Positions 26,018 to 35,571 of a stretch of 64,000 bases of DNA are shown in pieces. Below the pieces are notes generated by a model, which was not told where the DNA came from, did no database searches, and worked only from the letters and a program-made list of their open reading frames with translations. Every line of letters starts with the position of its first letter. The stretch's first letter is position 1. The stretch is from Eopsaltria australis. Lineage: Eukaryota; Chordata; Aves; Passeriformes; Petroicidae. Both the position numbers and the translations under genes were made by a program. The stretch is taken from contig JAVTVJ010000830.1 in the NCBI GenBank assembly GCA_034509425.1, forward strand, positions 124,001-188,000, given 5' to 3'.

Positions 26018-26907
26018 TGTCCTGGTTTGAAGGACAGGTGTTTGTTAAGGAAGGCAGGAGCCTCCCTTGGAATGGGAAACTGTAACTTCTCTCTTTCCAA
26101 GTTATTATAAATTTGAAATCAAGAGGCTCTTAGGCAAAGATATGGGAATAGGAATAACAGTTCTTTACTACTATCTAAAACAAGGATAACAAATAACAAC
26201 AACTATAACGTTGACCAACAAACAGAACCAGAAACTCAGTGGCAGCCTGCTCGGCTTCAGGCACCTTTTCTTTTTGGTACAGTTCTAGTCACAGCCTGCA
26301 GGGGCGCTCTGGGTGTGATGATTCCCCGGTGGCTGCAGGGGGCGCTCCGGCGTGAGCTCAGGTAGCACACAGCAATGGCAACTGCCCGAAGCACGGAGGG
26401 ATGGAGGAGAGCCTTTGTTCCACAGACCCTCGGGAGGGGCAGCTGGTGTTGGTGCCACAGCAGGATCCCTGGACACAGGGAGCTGGGACGGTAAGGGGTT
26501 TCCACGTGCAGGGAAGAACCTCGCTACAATGTAGCGGAGAAAACTCAGAGCGGGCTGGTGGCAGGCAGGTCGGCTCTGTATGGGGCAGAGGGCAGAGACT
26601 CACAGCAGACAGACTGGCGGCTCCGTGCTGGCTTCTCAGGGGGCCGTGGGTTCAGCAGACAGCAGCTCCGACCGTCCCGCTCTGAGGGTCCCGAGCAAGA
26701 GGGCGTGACCTCCCCCCTGCCCTTGCTTTTCAGTCTCTCCAAATCTCTCGTCAGCCTGGCTTCCATGAGGGGCAATTCTACCTCACCCTGCCAAGGAGAA
26801 AGGCTCTACCTTTGTGCTTTGTTTCTCTTAAGTACCCAGTCATTTGTGTCTTAGCAACCCATGGGAGAAAAATTCCTGAGGAAAAGAACTAGATCTAACC
26901 TTCAACA
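26018..26907 (-). repeat. 3' LTR of the ERV-L-like provirus
   Basis: The 890-bp LTR has TG...CA ends (TGTCCTGG...TTCAACA on the + strand). It differs from the 5' LTR at only three positions that I can find, all within the first 80 bases, giving about 0.3% divergence without indels. The middle carries two GC-rich motifs resembling CTCF cores (26295-26309 and 26331-26347). The chance ORFs inside are identical in both LTRs and are not genes. Confidence 0.95.
26295..26347. promoter_or_regulatory. Two CTCF-like GC motifs in the LTR
   Basis: The cores are gcaggggcgct and gcagggggcgct, 36 bp apart. The second fits the CTCF core consensus at about 12 of 14 positions. The same pair occurs in the other LTR at 37074-37126, and a three-motif version occurs in the solo LTR at 41356-41447. 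Binding is not shown; this is a sequence match only. Confidence 0.35.
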
Positions 26908-26918
26908 TTCTCCACTCC
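26908..26918 (-). promoter_or_regulatory. Polypurine tract of the ERV-L-like provirus
   Basis: On the minus strand GGAGTGGAGAA directly precedes the 3' LTR, the expected place for the plus-strand priming purine tract. A second purine run (GGGAAAAAA) lies slightly upstream. Confidence 0.7.
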
Positions 26919-27014
26919 GAATTTTTTCCCATGCAAACACCTTACATCAAATTTAAACTTTCGAGGTATATACATACATGTAGATACAGATACAAGCGCA
27001 GTGTCATAAGTAGT

Positions 27015-29332
27015 TCACCCTAAAACAAGATCTCCTTGAGGTATGCATCGGGTCTCTCCATCTCTTTGCATCACCCACTAGGTGCAGCTTGGTCCCTGAG
27101 CAAAGACAACCCCCCGGATGGGACTGTCTTTACTTGAGGCAGAGTTTACTCAAACAGTCTTTCCCAGCATACTTCTCATGTGTACTACTGGAACTTTATC
27201 TCCATCTGTTGTTCGCAAGGGGTCAGAGTGGGCAGGCCCGGCCCGGCTGGAGGAACCTCGGGTGTTCACTAACCATGTGGCCTTTGCCAAATTAGTCTCT
27301 CAGTTCTTGAACGTCCCCCCACCCAGTGCTTTCAAGGTGGTTTTGAGCAGGCTATTGTACTGTTCAACTTTCTTAGCTGCTGGTGCATGATAAGGGATAT
27401 GGTACACCCACTCGATGCCATGTTCTCTAGCTCAGGTGTTTATAAGGCTATTTTTGAAATGAGTCTCATTGTCAGATTCAATTTTCTCGGGGGTACTATG
27501 TCTCCAAAGAACTTGTTTCTCGAGGCCCAGGATGGTGTTCCGGGCAGTGGCATGAGGCACAGGGTAGGTCTCCAGCCATCCTGTGGTGGCTTCTACCATT
27601 GTGAGAACATAGCGCTTGCCTTGGCGGGTCTGGGGCAGTGTGATGTAATCAATCTGCCAAACCTCTCTATACTTGTATTTGGACCACCGTCTACCATACC
27701 ATAGAGGCTTTACTTGCTTGGCCTGTTTGATCGTGGCGCACGTCTCACAATCATGGATCACTTGGGAGATACTGTCCATGGTCAGGTTCACCCCTCGGTC
27801 TCGTGCCCACTTATAGGTGGCATCTCTGCCCTGGTGGCTTAAGGCGTCATGGGCCCATCGGGCTAGGAACAACTCCCTTTTGTGTTGTCAGTCTAAATCT
27901 ATTTGTGCCACCTCTATCTTTGCAGCGTGATCTACCTGCTTGTTGTTCTGGTGTTCTTCGTTAGCTCGGATCTTAGGGACATGGGCGTTTACATGGCGGA
28001 CCTTTACGGGTAGCTTCTCTACCCGAGTGGCAATGTTTTTCTATTCATTAGCTGCTTAGATTGGTTTTCTTCTATGCTGCCAGTTGGCCTTTTTCCACCT
28101 TTCTAGCTAACCTTATAGAGCATTGGCTACCATCTACGAATCAGTGTAGAGATAGAGCTTTGGCCACTTCTCTCTCTCAGCAATGTCCAGGGCTAGCTGA
28201 ACAGCTTTGAGTTCAGCAAATTGGCTCGACTCACTCTTTCTTTCAGTGGCTTCTGCAACTTGTCGTGTGGGGCTCCACACAGCTGCTTTCCACTTCTGGT
28301 TCATCCCTATGATGTGACAGGAACCATCAGTGAAAAGGGCATAGCACTTTTCTTCATTTAGCAGTTGATTGTATGGTGGAGCCTCCTCAGCCCGGGTCAC
28401 TTGTTCTTGCTCCTCTTCATCAGTGAGACCAAAACTCTCACCTTCTGGCCAGTTCGTAATTATTTCTAGGATCCCAGGGCGGTTTGGATTTCCAATGCGG
28501 GCGCGCTGTGTGATATGTGCGATCCACTTACTCTATGTGGTGTTGGTGGCGTGGTGGGTAGAGGGAGCTTTTCCTTTGAACATCCACCCCAGCACTGGTA
28601 GTCGAGGTGCCAGGAGGAGTTGTGCTTCAGTGCCAATTACCTCTGAGGTGGCTTGAACTCCTTCATAGGCAGCCAAGATTTCCTTCTCTGTGGGGGTGTA
28701 GTTGGCTTCAGACCCTCTGTAACTTCGGCTCCAGAATCTCAGCGGTCAGCCTCGAGTCTCTCTAGGCACCTTCTGCCAAAGGCTCCAGGACAAGCCATTG
28801 TTCCCGGCTGCAGAGTAAAGCACATTCCTCACCTCTGGTCTCGTTCTTACTGGGCCAAGTGCTACTGCGTGAGCAATCTCTTGCTTGATCTGGGCAAACG
28901 CTTGTTGCTGTTCAGGGCCCCAGTGAAAATCGTTCTTCTTGCGGGTAACCAGGTAGAGAGGGCTCACAATTTGGCTGTACTCTGGAATGTGCATCCTCCA
29001 AAAGTCTATGGCCTCTAGGAAAGCTTGAGTTTTCTTTTTGTTAGTCGGCGGAGACATCGCAGTGATCTTATTGATGACTTCTGTGGGAATCTGGCGCCGT
29101 CCATCTTGCCATTTTACCTCTAAGAACTGGATCTCTCGAGCAGGTCCCTTGACTTTGCTCTTTTTGATGGCAAAACCGGCTTCCAGGAGGAGCATGATGA
29201 TCTCCTCTCTTTTCTCAAATACTTCTGCTGCCGTGTTCCCTCACACAATGATGTCATCGATGTATTGGAGATGCTCTGGAGCCTCACCCTTTTCCAGTGC
29301 AGCCTGGATCAGTCCATGGCAGATGGTGGGGC
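27015..29332 (-). pseudogene. pol: ERV-L pol, 3' part: RT palm/thumb, RNase H, integrase
   Basis: This is one continuous frame from the nested insertion to a likely natural TGA at 27015-27017. The RT catalytic YIDD is at 29253-29264. RNase H shows TDGS, a downstream Glu in FAELKA, and YTDS. Integrase shows a zinc-binding His pair and CETC, the first Asp in WQIDYI, the second Asp in ESDNE, and a catalytic Glu codon at 27363-27365. Thirteen premature stops interrupt it: 29241, 28746, 28533, 28134, 28113, 28107, 28056, 28041, 27888, 27432, 27300, 27150 and 27078 (lower coordinate of each codon). No frameshift is seen. Each stop can be read as a Trp codon hit by G-to-A, and two TAA codons need both G changed. 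Conserved glycines also appear as Glu, Asp or Arg. The product cannot be functional. Confidence 0.9.
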
Positions 29333-29686
29333 TGTTGCCTTCTGCTATGAAGGCAGGTGACCTGGTTCAAGAAAGACAGCACGGCAGCTCGGCCTCACCT
29401 GAGCCACTCGGGCCATGGACTCACAGACACCAATGTGGTGGATGGTCAAATGGCGTTTATTATCTTATCTCATGAGGTTAAATAGTCTAGGGGGCTTCAC
29501 TACGTCAGAAAGGGGACGGTGGGATAGCTAGGGTTAGTAAGGAGTGGAAAACTACTGGGGTTAGGAGGTGTTGCATACTTTGGGTGATCTCTTATCATGC
29601 AGGAATGAAGGGAGGAAGATTCCATGCTGCTCTCTGCTTTCCGTCACATCGCGAGATCTTCCGTCCGCCTGTCCCTATCTACCACA
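29333..29686 (-). repeat. 3' LTR of the nested provirus
   Basis: The 354-bp LTR runs from TGTTGCC to CTACCACA on the + strand. Read on the minus strand it contains an AATAAA poly(A) signal in the middle. Compared with the 5' LTR at 33599-33952 I count about eight substitutions and four single-base indels (about 2.3% substitutions). Confidence 0.93.
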
Positions 29687-29703
29687 CTTCCCCCCTCTTT
29701 TTT
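29687..29703 (-). promoter_or_regulatory. Polypurine tract of the nested provirus
   Basis: On the minus strand AAAAAAGAGGGGGGAAG lies directly before the 3' LTR, a textbook retroviral plus-strand primer site. Confidence 0.9.
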
Positions 29704-29851
29704 CACAAATGAATGAGGTAGTCATAGATACATGTATTGAAGTGAGGTACGAGGTAGTAACTTGACAAGGGAAAAAGGGTTTGGTATACCTGAGTAGATT
29801 TCGCAAGGCAAGTTAGAAGAGTCTTGCGATTGACAGTGTTTACAGTTTGGA

Positions 29852-30724
29852 TTACAGCATTTGTTGATGTTCTAAAAACAGAATGTTGGCCCGTTCCAGA
29901 CGGGTCTGGATAAAAGAGACTAGTTTGTTCAGCAGGCATGGTCTAAAGGTAAAAACTAAAAGCAACATTGCCAATGGACCTATCAAGGCGGAGATTAGTG
30001 TGGTGAGCCATGGTGATTGATTGAACCAGGACTCAAACCAGCTCTGTTGGGCTTCCCTGTCTTTCTGTCTCCGAGCTAGCCTATCTCGGAGCTCTGCCAT
30101 GGAGTCTCTGACGACTCCTGTGTGGTCTGCAAAAAAGCAGCATTCCTCTTTCAAGGCGGCACACAAGCCTCCTTGTTGCATGAACAAGAGGTCTAATCCT
30201 CGCCTGTTCTGCAAGACCACTTCTGAGAGTGAAGAAACTGATTTCTCTAGAAAGGAGATGGATTTCTCGATCCTCTGCAAGTCTTCATCGATGGTCATTT
30301 GTAGCTGAGACAGTCCTTGGTGTCGGGTCGCAAGAGCTGATACACCCGTGGCCGTTCCGGCTGCTCCCAGGCTGAGCAGCATTGCAATAGTTATACCTGT
30401 TAACAGTTCTCTTTTGTGGAGCCGGTCAGGTTTCTCAAGAAGGTGGTACATCTCTTCGTCTGTATGGTACAGGACCCTATGAACAATTAGAACTTGAACG
30501 CAAAAGTCAGTGGAATCATTGAATTTGGCAAGAGACACACAAGGACTCACTCTAGATCGCTGACAAACCCACATTCCAGATGCGGATGGAACCACCCACT
30601 TATTCTTTCTGTTGGGCTTGACAACTTTGGTGCAGATGTTGCCTTCCTTTGCTAAGGTTGCATTGCCAAAACATCTGCCTTGACCTGTGACTTGACTCAG
30701 GGTGACTCCTCTGCGGGGAGTATC
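29852..30724 (-). pseudogene. env: Nested provirus env: end of SU and complete TM, frame open
   Basis: An open frame of 247 codons ends at 29852. It follows the SU fragment in the same frame after a TAG at 30725-30727. Counting residues in the 247-codon frame, it has a basic stretch (RLHKR, 58-62) at the expected SU/TM cleavage site, where the furin pattern is imperfect. A hydrophobic fusion-peptide-like region (about 63-90), a heptad coiled coil and an immunosuppressive-type segment (about 129-145) follow. Next come the CX6CC motif (C145, C152, C153) of gammaretroviral TM and a membrane span (about 196-218). The TM part has no internal stop, unlike the neighbouring outer pol. It lacks a complete SU, so receptor binding is not expected. 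Confidence 0.85.
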
Positions 30725-30905
30725 CTACTTGCACTGGTGAGGGGAGTCGGCTGTGGGGTAACTGAAGGGGATATTTAAAGCAACTTTTTCGTAGAAGGGG
30801 GGTTTGACATCATAGCAAAGCCAGCAGGAATCAGTTAGGTTTGGGTTGGATTCGTTCAGGGAAAGAAAGGTAGCTTCTAACATACGAAATGAAGTGTTAT
30901 AGTTA
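30725..30905 (-). pseudogene. env: Nested provirus env: SU fragment after pol deletion
   Basis: A short SU remnant has N-glycosylation sequons and a CWLC motif typical of gammaretroviral SU, which pairs with the CX6CC of TM. It follows the truncated protease directly; the join lies at roughly 30900, where the protease frame (ending near VTITLHFVC) gives way to SU in another frame. Frame reading above about 30910 in the SU frame is only a shadow of protease. A TAG at 30725-30727 separates it from the TM frame. Confidence 0.7.
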
Positions 30906-31785
30906 CCAACTGGGTGCTTTTCCACGCCCGGGATGGCCCTCCCACACCATTCACTGGGGGGACTTCTGTAAATTGCCAATGTTGTGGCCAATGTACTTGG
31001 GGAATAATTGTACAATCTGAACCCGTGTCTGCCCAAAACTGAAGCCCTATGACGTGGGGATCCTGACTGCTATAGAGGCGGCGTGTCCCCCACACTATCA
31101 GGGGCTCTTTCCCTACTTTCATGGCCAGGGCCACCCAGGGGTTCCACTCTGGGGCGCCCCCTGCTGGCCCTGTGGCACAAGTGCAGCTTGTGGCTGTGGT
31201 GGGTGCAACGGTGCTGCTGGCGGTGCTGTGAAATTCTGCATTTGCCCTGTTTGTGTGGGTGCAAGACTGGCTGTCTCCTGCGGGGGCATAGGGAATGAGG
31301 GCCCCCCCACCCCACTGGGGGTTGGCATAGATGCGCCGCCTTGCATTCGCAGCGGGAGGAGGCTGGGTGCGGCCCGCATGCCCCCTCCCCCTCCCGTTTC
31401 CCCGGGGTCGGGATCTGCATTCCTTAGCGAGGTGTCCCTTCCTCCCGCAGCCCCAACAGGCCCCTCTCACGCGCGCTTGAGATGGAGGCCCCGCCGGGGG
31501 AGGCTGGGATTTGTGGGGACAGCCCGTTGCGATGTGGCCTGCCTGTCCACATTTGAAGCATGCCATTGCACTAGTTAGATCACGTACGACAGCCTGAAAA
31601 GGGGTTAGCTGTTCTTCCCTAACTACATGTTTGATCATATCAGCCAGGCTGGCTCCTATTGGAACGGAGCGCAAGATTTCTTTGGTAATAGTGTTACTTT
31701 GTTGCCGCAAGCAGTCTGCTACAATGGGTCCTTTTGCCGCTGCAGGCAGGGTAGAGGCGTCTACTGCTGCCTGTAGGCGGTCCAC
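30877..31785 (-). pseudogene. gag-pro: Nested provirus gag end (NC) fused to protease start
   Basis: This is a 302-codon open frame. It starts in the C-terminal capsid region. Two CCHC zinc knuckles follow (C76-C89 and C110-C123, both CX2CX4HX4C), then a basic Arg/Gly-rich linker and the protease active site DTG (253-255, in WADTGSD). Protease stays in the gag frame, as in alpharetroviruses. After about residue 290 the sequence no longer fits protease, which marks the deletion join to env. A one-base shift near 31800-31810 separates this frame from the capsid frame upstream. Confidence 0.85.
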
Positions 31786-31801
31786 AAACTTTGTGAAGCT
31801 T

Positions 31802-32302
31802 TCACTCTGTTTGCTTTATGGTGGACCACGGTGAAGGCTTAGCTACCACACGAGATGCAGTACGAATGGCTTCTCTGGCAGCTCGGGTTGTGGCCCTGAC
31901 TTCCTCAGCTCGCAATAGTGCAGCTTGCTGCTGAGGTGTAATCATCTCATCATGTTTCCCTGTCAGCCTGGACAGGCTCGAGCCATGCAGTGGTTGCCCC
32001 GCCCCAGAGGACTGGGCTAATAGGTTCATACAATTGTCTGTCCATTCCTGTTTAAAAACAATCATTCCTGCCCCATCAAAAATCATGTGACCTATTTGTC
32101 TAATATCAAAGGGGAGCAGGTTCTCATTGCTAAAAAGGCCGTCTATGAGAGTAGAAACAATGATGGAATCCATCCCCTTTTCTGAGATTGCTTTGACAAT
32201 CGTTTGTATATCTTTGGGGTTTATTGGGTCATATACTTGTTGTTGGTTTCCGTTTTGCCCCGTGGTTCTCACCGGGAAAGCATGGACTGTAGCTGAGGGC
32301 AC
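31802..32302 (-). pseudogene. gag: Nested provirus gag: capsid
   Basis: A 166-codon open stretch shows alpha/beta-retroviral capsid features: YDPINPKDIQ near its start and LLPFDIRQIGHMIF in the N-terminal domain. It then runs into the start of the major homology region (IKQTE), where a stop at 31802-31804 results from a single-base frameshift. The upstream limit is an in-frame TAA at 32303-32305, so the apparent start here is not a real start codon. Confidence 0.8.
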
Positions 32303-32737
32303 TTATTCTGCACAAGCTATTTTTATCTTTCCCCAGTCGGTGAATTTGTATTGTGATTGCTTTCCGGCGTGATTTAAAACTTTATTCGTTTTCGTTTCAA
32401 ATCGTGATAGCTCTGCTTCTTCCGACTCTGTGTCCCCGTCAGTTTCCGATAACTCAGCAGAGCTAGCGGAGCTGTTGTCGGACTCAGAGCCGGAAGTCGA
32501 CTGCCAGAGCACTTCCGGGATTCTGTGCCTTTTCTTGCGGCTCCGACCCCGCTCCTCCCCCTGGGGGCGGTGCCGGTCCCGCCCCCTGGGCTTGCCCTGC
32601 CTCTCGTAAGGGGAGGGCTCTCCTTTAAATGGTAATGGCATTGAGCACGGCTCTTGACTGGGCATGCGCTCTCTGCCGCTCTCCCGTGCCCGCGCGTTTG
32701 TAGCTCTCTCTTCCCACGCATGCGCAGCAGCGAACAC
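32303..32737 (-). pseudogene. gag: Nested provirus gag: region between MA and CA
   Basis: This stretch is open in the same frame as matrix and capsid, flanked by in-frame TGA (32738-32740) and TAA (32303-32305). It is rich in Arg, Ser and acidic residues with runs such as SGSESDNSSASSAELSETD, resembling the variable linker between matrix and capsid. No defined domain is recognised. Confidence 0.7.
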
Positions 32738-33469
32738 TCACAATCGTTGTTCGTTCCCGCCGCTGAAGCCCTGGCCCCGCCCATCTCCTTGGTCGCCCGC
32801 GCCATTTTGAACTGCATAGGGCGGGGGAGGGGGGTTCACCCGCGCTCCCTCTCTAGCTGCCCTCTCGGTTTCCCTGGCTTCGGTTGCCAATCCCTCCCAA
32901 AAAGATTGCGCGGATTGCTGCGCTTCCAGCGTTGGATCGTTAACCGGCGGCGGAGGGATGGAGGGGGAAACCGTGGACGTTTGGGAAGTTTCCGCGGCAG
33001 GGGGTGGATCCGGTGGGCTCGGCGGAAGGGTCGGGAGGTTTTCTGGGGGCCCTGGGGCGTTTGGATTCGGGTCCGGGGAGGAGGGAAGCGCGCCCGGTCC
33101 CCGCGAACCCCCGCTCTCAGATAGACCACTCTCGGAGTCGGTCTGTGTTATTGCTGCCACTCCCAGCTTAGGAATAGCTAATAAACATGCACGTGCAGCT
33201 TTCCAAGTCTCCTGTTGTTCCAGCGCTTGGCGTAAAGCCGTTTCTACTTTCCCCCACGCTTTGAGACTTTTTCCGCTGCCCGAGACTTTAGTTTCCTCTG
33301 CTAAAACATTGGTACATTTCTCCCACACCTCTGGGTGTAATATTTCTGCTGGACGCTCAATCGCCCCAAGCTCCAGGAGTTTTGCAATAGCAATATAAAA
33401 ATCCTTGAGCTTACACTTAATACCCCACTGCTTATAAAGTAGACTCACGACCTTTGCAACGGTTTCCAT
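32738..33469 (-). pseudogene. gag: Nested provirus gag: matrix with PPPPY late motif
   Basis: The frame begins at an ATG (33467-33469) about 110 bases after the primer site, the expected place for gag. The first 100 residues resemble alpharetroviral matrix: start METV with no N-terminal glycine for myristoylation, and GKSLKAWGKV. A Pro/Ser-rich region follows, then PPPPY at about residues 214-218, a budding motif of the kind found in avian alpharetroviruses. The frame is broken by TGA at 32738-32740. Confidence 0.85.
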
Positions 33470-33577
33470 AGTAACCGCGGGTCCTTGGGGACGTCTCCCC
33501 CGCCTGAAGTCAGCTTGGCTGCTCCGGCTGCTGCCGCTTGTCCAGGCGAATCCCGTAGCCCGAGCTCCTCTTCTTCT

Positions 33578-33595
33578 TCCCGGGTTTCGGCACCA
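33578..33595 (-). promoter_or_regulatory. Primer binding site, tRNA-Phe
   Basis: On the minus strand TGGTGCCGAAACCCGGGA lies three bases after the 5' LTR. It is complementary to the 3' 18 nt of vertebrate tRNA-Phe, with all 18 matching as I recall that tRNA. Confidence 0.88.
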
Positions 33596-33598
33596 CTA

Positions 33599-33952
33599 TG
33601 TTGCCTTCTTGCTATGAAGGCAAGGTGACCTGGTTCAAGAACGACAGCACGGCAGCTCGGCCTCACCCGAGCCACTCAGGCCACGACTCACAGACACCAA
33701 TATGGTGGATGGTCAAATGGCGTTTATTATCTTATCTCATGAGGTTAAATAGTCTAGGGGGCTTCACTACATCAGGAAGGGGACGGTGGGATAGCTAGGG
33801 TTAGTAAGGAGTGGAAAACTACTGGGTTAGGAGGGGTTGCATACTTTGGGTGATCTCTTATCATGCAGGAATGAAGGGAGGAAGATTCCATGCTGCTCTC
33901 TGCTTTCCGTCACATCGCGAGATCTTCCGTCCGCCTGTCCCTATCTACCACA
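33599..33952 (-). repeat. 5' LTR of the nested provirus
   Basis: This 354-bp LTR is the partner of 29333-29686. It ends CTACCACA at 33952, and GGGCTG follows, matching the bases around the other edge of the insertion. Confidence 0.93.
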
Positions 33953-34770
33953 GGGCTGTGCCTCCACCCCTGGGGTAACCGATTCTAGGTGTATTGCACA
34001 CCCCTCCAGGTGAAGGCAAACTGAGGCCTGCACTCCGCTGCCAGAGGGATGGAGAAAAACGCATTGGCGATGTCAATGGTGGCATACCATTTTGCTGCCT
34101 TGGACTCCAGCTCGTACTGGAGCTCCAGCATGTCTGGCACGGCAGCACTCAATGGTGGAGTCACTTCATTCAAGCCACGATAGTCCACAGTCAATCTCCA
34201 TTCCCCGTCAGACTTGTGCACAGGCCAGATGGGGCTGTTGAAGGGTGAGTGGGCTTTACTGACCACTCCTTGGCTTTCCAGGTCGCGGATCATCTTGTGG
34301 ATGGGGATCACGGCGTCTCGATTCGTCCGGTACTGCCGGCGGTGCATTGTCGAGGTGGCAATTGGCACTTGTTGCTCTTTTACTCTCAGGAGTCCCACTG
34401 CAGTTGGATTTTCCGATAGTCCAGGCAAGGTGTTCAGTTGCCTGGTGCCTTCTGCTTCTACAGCTGCTATTTCGAAAGCCCACCTGAGTCCCTTTGGGTC
34501 TTTGTAGTAGCCATTCTGGAGGAAGTCTATGCCCAGAATGCATGGGGCCTCTGGACCAGTCACAATGGGGTGTTTCTGCCACTCCTTCCCGGTCAGGCTC
34601 ACCTCGGCTTCCAACAAAGTTAATTGCTGTGATTTTTTTGTCACCCCGGCAATAGAAACAGGTTCTGCCCCTACGTGTCTCGATGGAATTAAGGTACACT
34701 GCGCACCAGTATCAACTAACGCTTCATATTTTTGTGGTTCTGATGTGCCACACCATCGGATCCACACTGT
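33953..34770 (-). pseudogene. pro-pol: ERV-L protease and RT fingers
   Basis: The frame continues from gag after an amber codon at 34771-34773. Protease shows LVDTGAQ and, further on, ILGIDFL. RT fingers/palm follow with SPFNSPIWPV, DYRGLNE and a first catalytic-Asp region (YATIDIANAF). A TAG at 33985-33987, just before the LPQG motif, can be read as a Trp codon changed by G-to-A. The nested provirus cuts in after RHS. Removing it and one copy of the duplication restores the same frame on both sides. The apparent start at 34767 is GTG, so this part was made as a gag-pro-pol fusion. Confidence 0.9.
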
Positions 34771-34821
34771 CTAAAAGACTCGGTTTTCCCGTGCCTCTTC
34801 CTGGCTAGAGGCAGGACCCCT

Positions 34822-35571
34822 CTAGCTCTGGTTATCATTTTTTCCCTGGGCATACATAGTAGAGGTCCCCTCGAGGGGATCTAACAGATCGTCCTCTTTT
34901 CCGTAATACCTGGCATCGTGGTCACAGGAGGCTGAGGCTACCTTCACTTTAGTAGACCCCCCGCCTCGGTTAGTCTTTCCCTCCTTGAGTTGCTGTACCT
35001 GTGCTGCAACGGTAGCAGTGGGTTTCTTATCCCACTTCCTCATGTCTTCTCTGTGATCACACAGGAAGAACCACAGCTCAGATCGTGGGGTGTACCCTCT
35101 CTCCCTGGCTGGGGGGCGCTGGGCTCTGACTCTGGGGCTTGTGACTCGCACTGGTGCCGCACTCATCATCCTCATCTCCTCCCTCACCTCCCTCATTTCT
35201 TCTCTGAGGTCTTTGACCACAGCGGAGACCTGAGCCTGCATTGGGCCACTGATCATACTATCATAATTCCTGAGTTTGGTGGCTATGGAGCCCACTGTCT
35301 CTCGGTTGTCATCAGCATTAATTGTTGCAATGAAGATGGTGTATTGGGAGGGCTCTAGCTTTGCCAGATTCCACAACATTTGCCTTGTACACTTGACTTT
35401 GTCGGGGTCATTATCATGTTGTCCATCCCTCTCAAAGAGTACCTCCAATACTGCCACCTCCCTTAGCTGTTGGATTCCCTCCTCAAGAGTCTTCCATGGT
35501 CTTCTATGACGGTACTCCTGCATTCTCTCCCTGTTGACAAACCTCTCTCTTACAGTTATTAAAAGCCGTTC
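34822..35571 (-). pseudogene. gag: ERV-L gag, second part (capsid and C-terminal region)
   Basis: Same frame as the first gag part, after TAG 35572-35574. Capsid-like helical sequence (TLEEGIQQLREVAVLEVLF, CTRQMLWNLA) is followed by a coiled-coil-like segment rich in Glu and Arg (LREEMREVREEMRMM). A basic region ends in a stretch with two Cys and one His that does not form a CCHC knuckle. It ends at TAG 34822-34824; another TAG at 34771-34773 precedes protease. No frameshift separates gag from pro, so suppression of an amber codon could once have joined them. Confidence 0.8.

Larger units (their letters stand above)
29333..33952 (-). mobile_element. Nested provirus, alpha/beta-like gag with gamma-like env, pol deleted
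   Basis: This 4.6-kb endogenous retrovirus is inserted in the RT domain of the outer element, in the same orientation. It has 354-bp LTRs, a perfect 18-nt tRNA-Phe primer site and a strong purine tract. The flanks share GGGC outside TG...CA ends (4 bp), or GGGCTG (6 bp) if the LTR ends are set two bases inward; the sequence cannot decide. The content is gag, the start of protease, then directly an env remnant. RT, RNase H and integrase are absent, so it is non-autonomous. The alpha/beta-like gag with gammaretrovirus-type TM marks a recombinant lineage, as known for type D viruses. Confidence 0.9.

Noticed and set aside
26257..26854. ORFs inside the LTRs, repeated at 37036-37633
   Set aside because: They occur on both strands in overlapping frames, are identical only because the LTRs are, and fall in non-coding LTR sequence.
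31054..31578. 174-codon + strand ORF across the nested gag
   Set aside because: It is the complement of the NC and protease frame, which has clear zinc knuckles and DTG.
32654..33398. + strand ORFs of 146-156 codons over nested gag
   Set aside because: They are shadows of the GC-rich matrix region read on the wrong strand.
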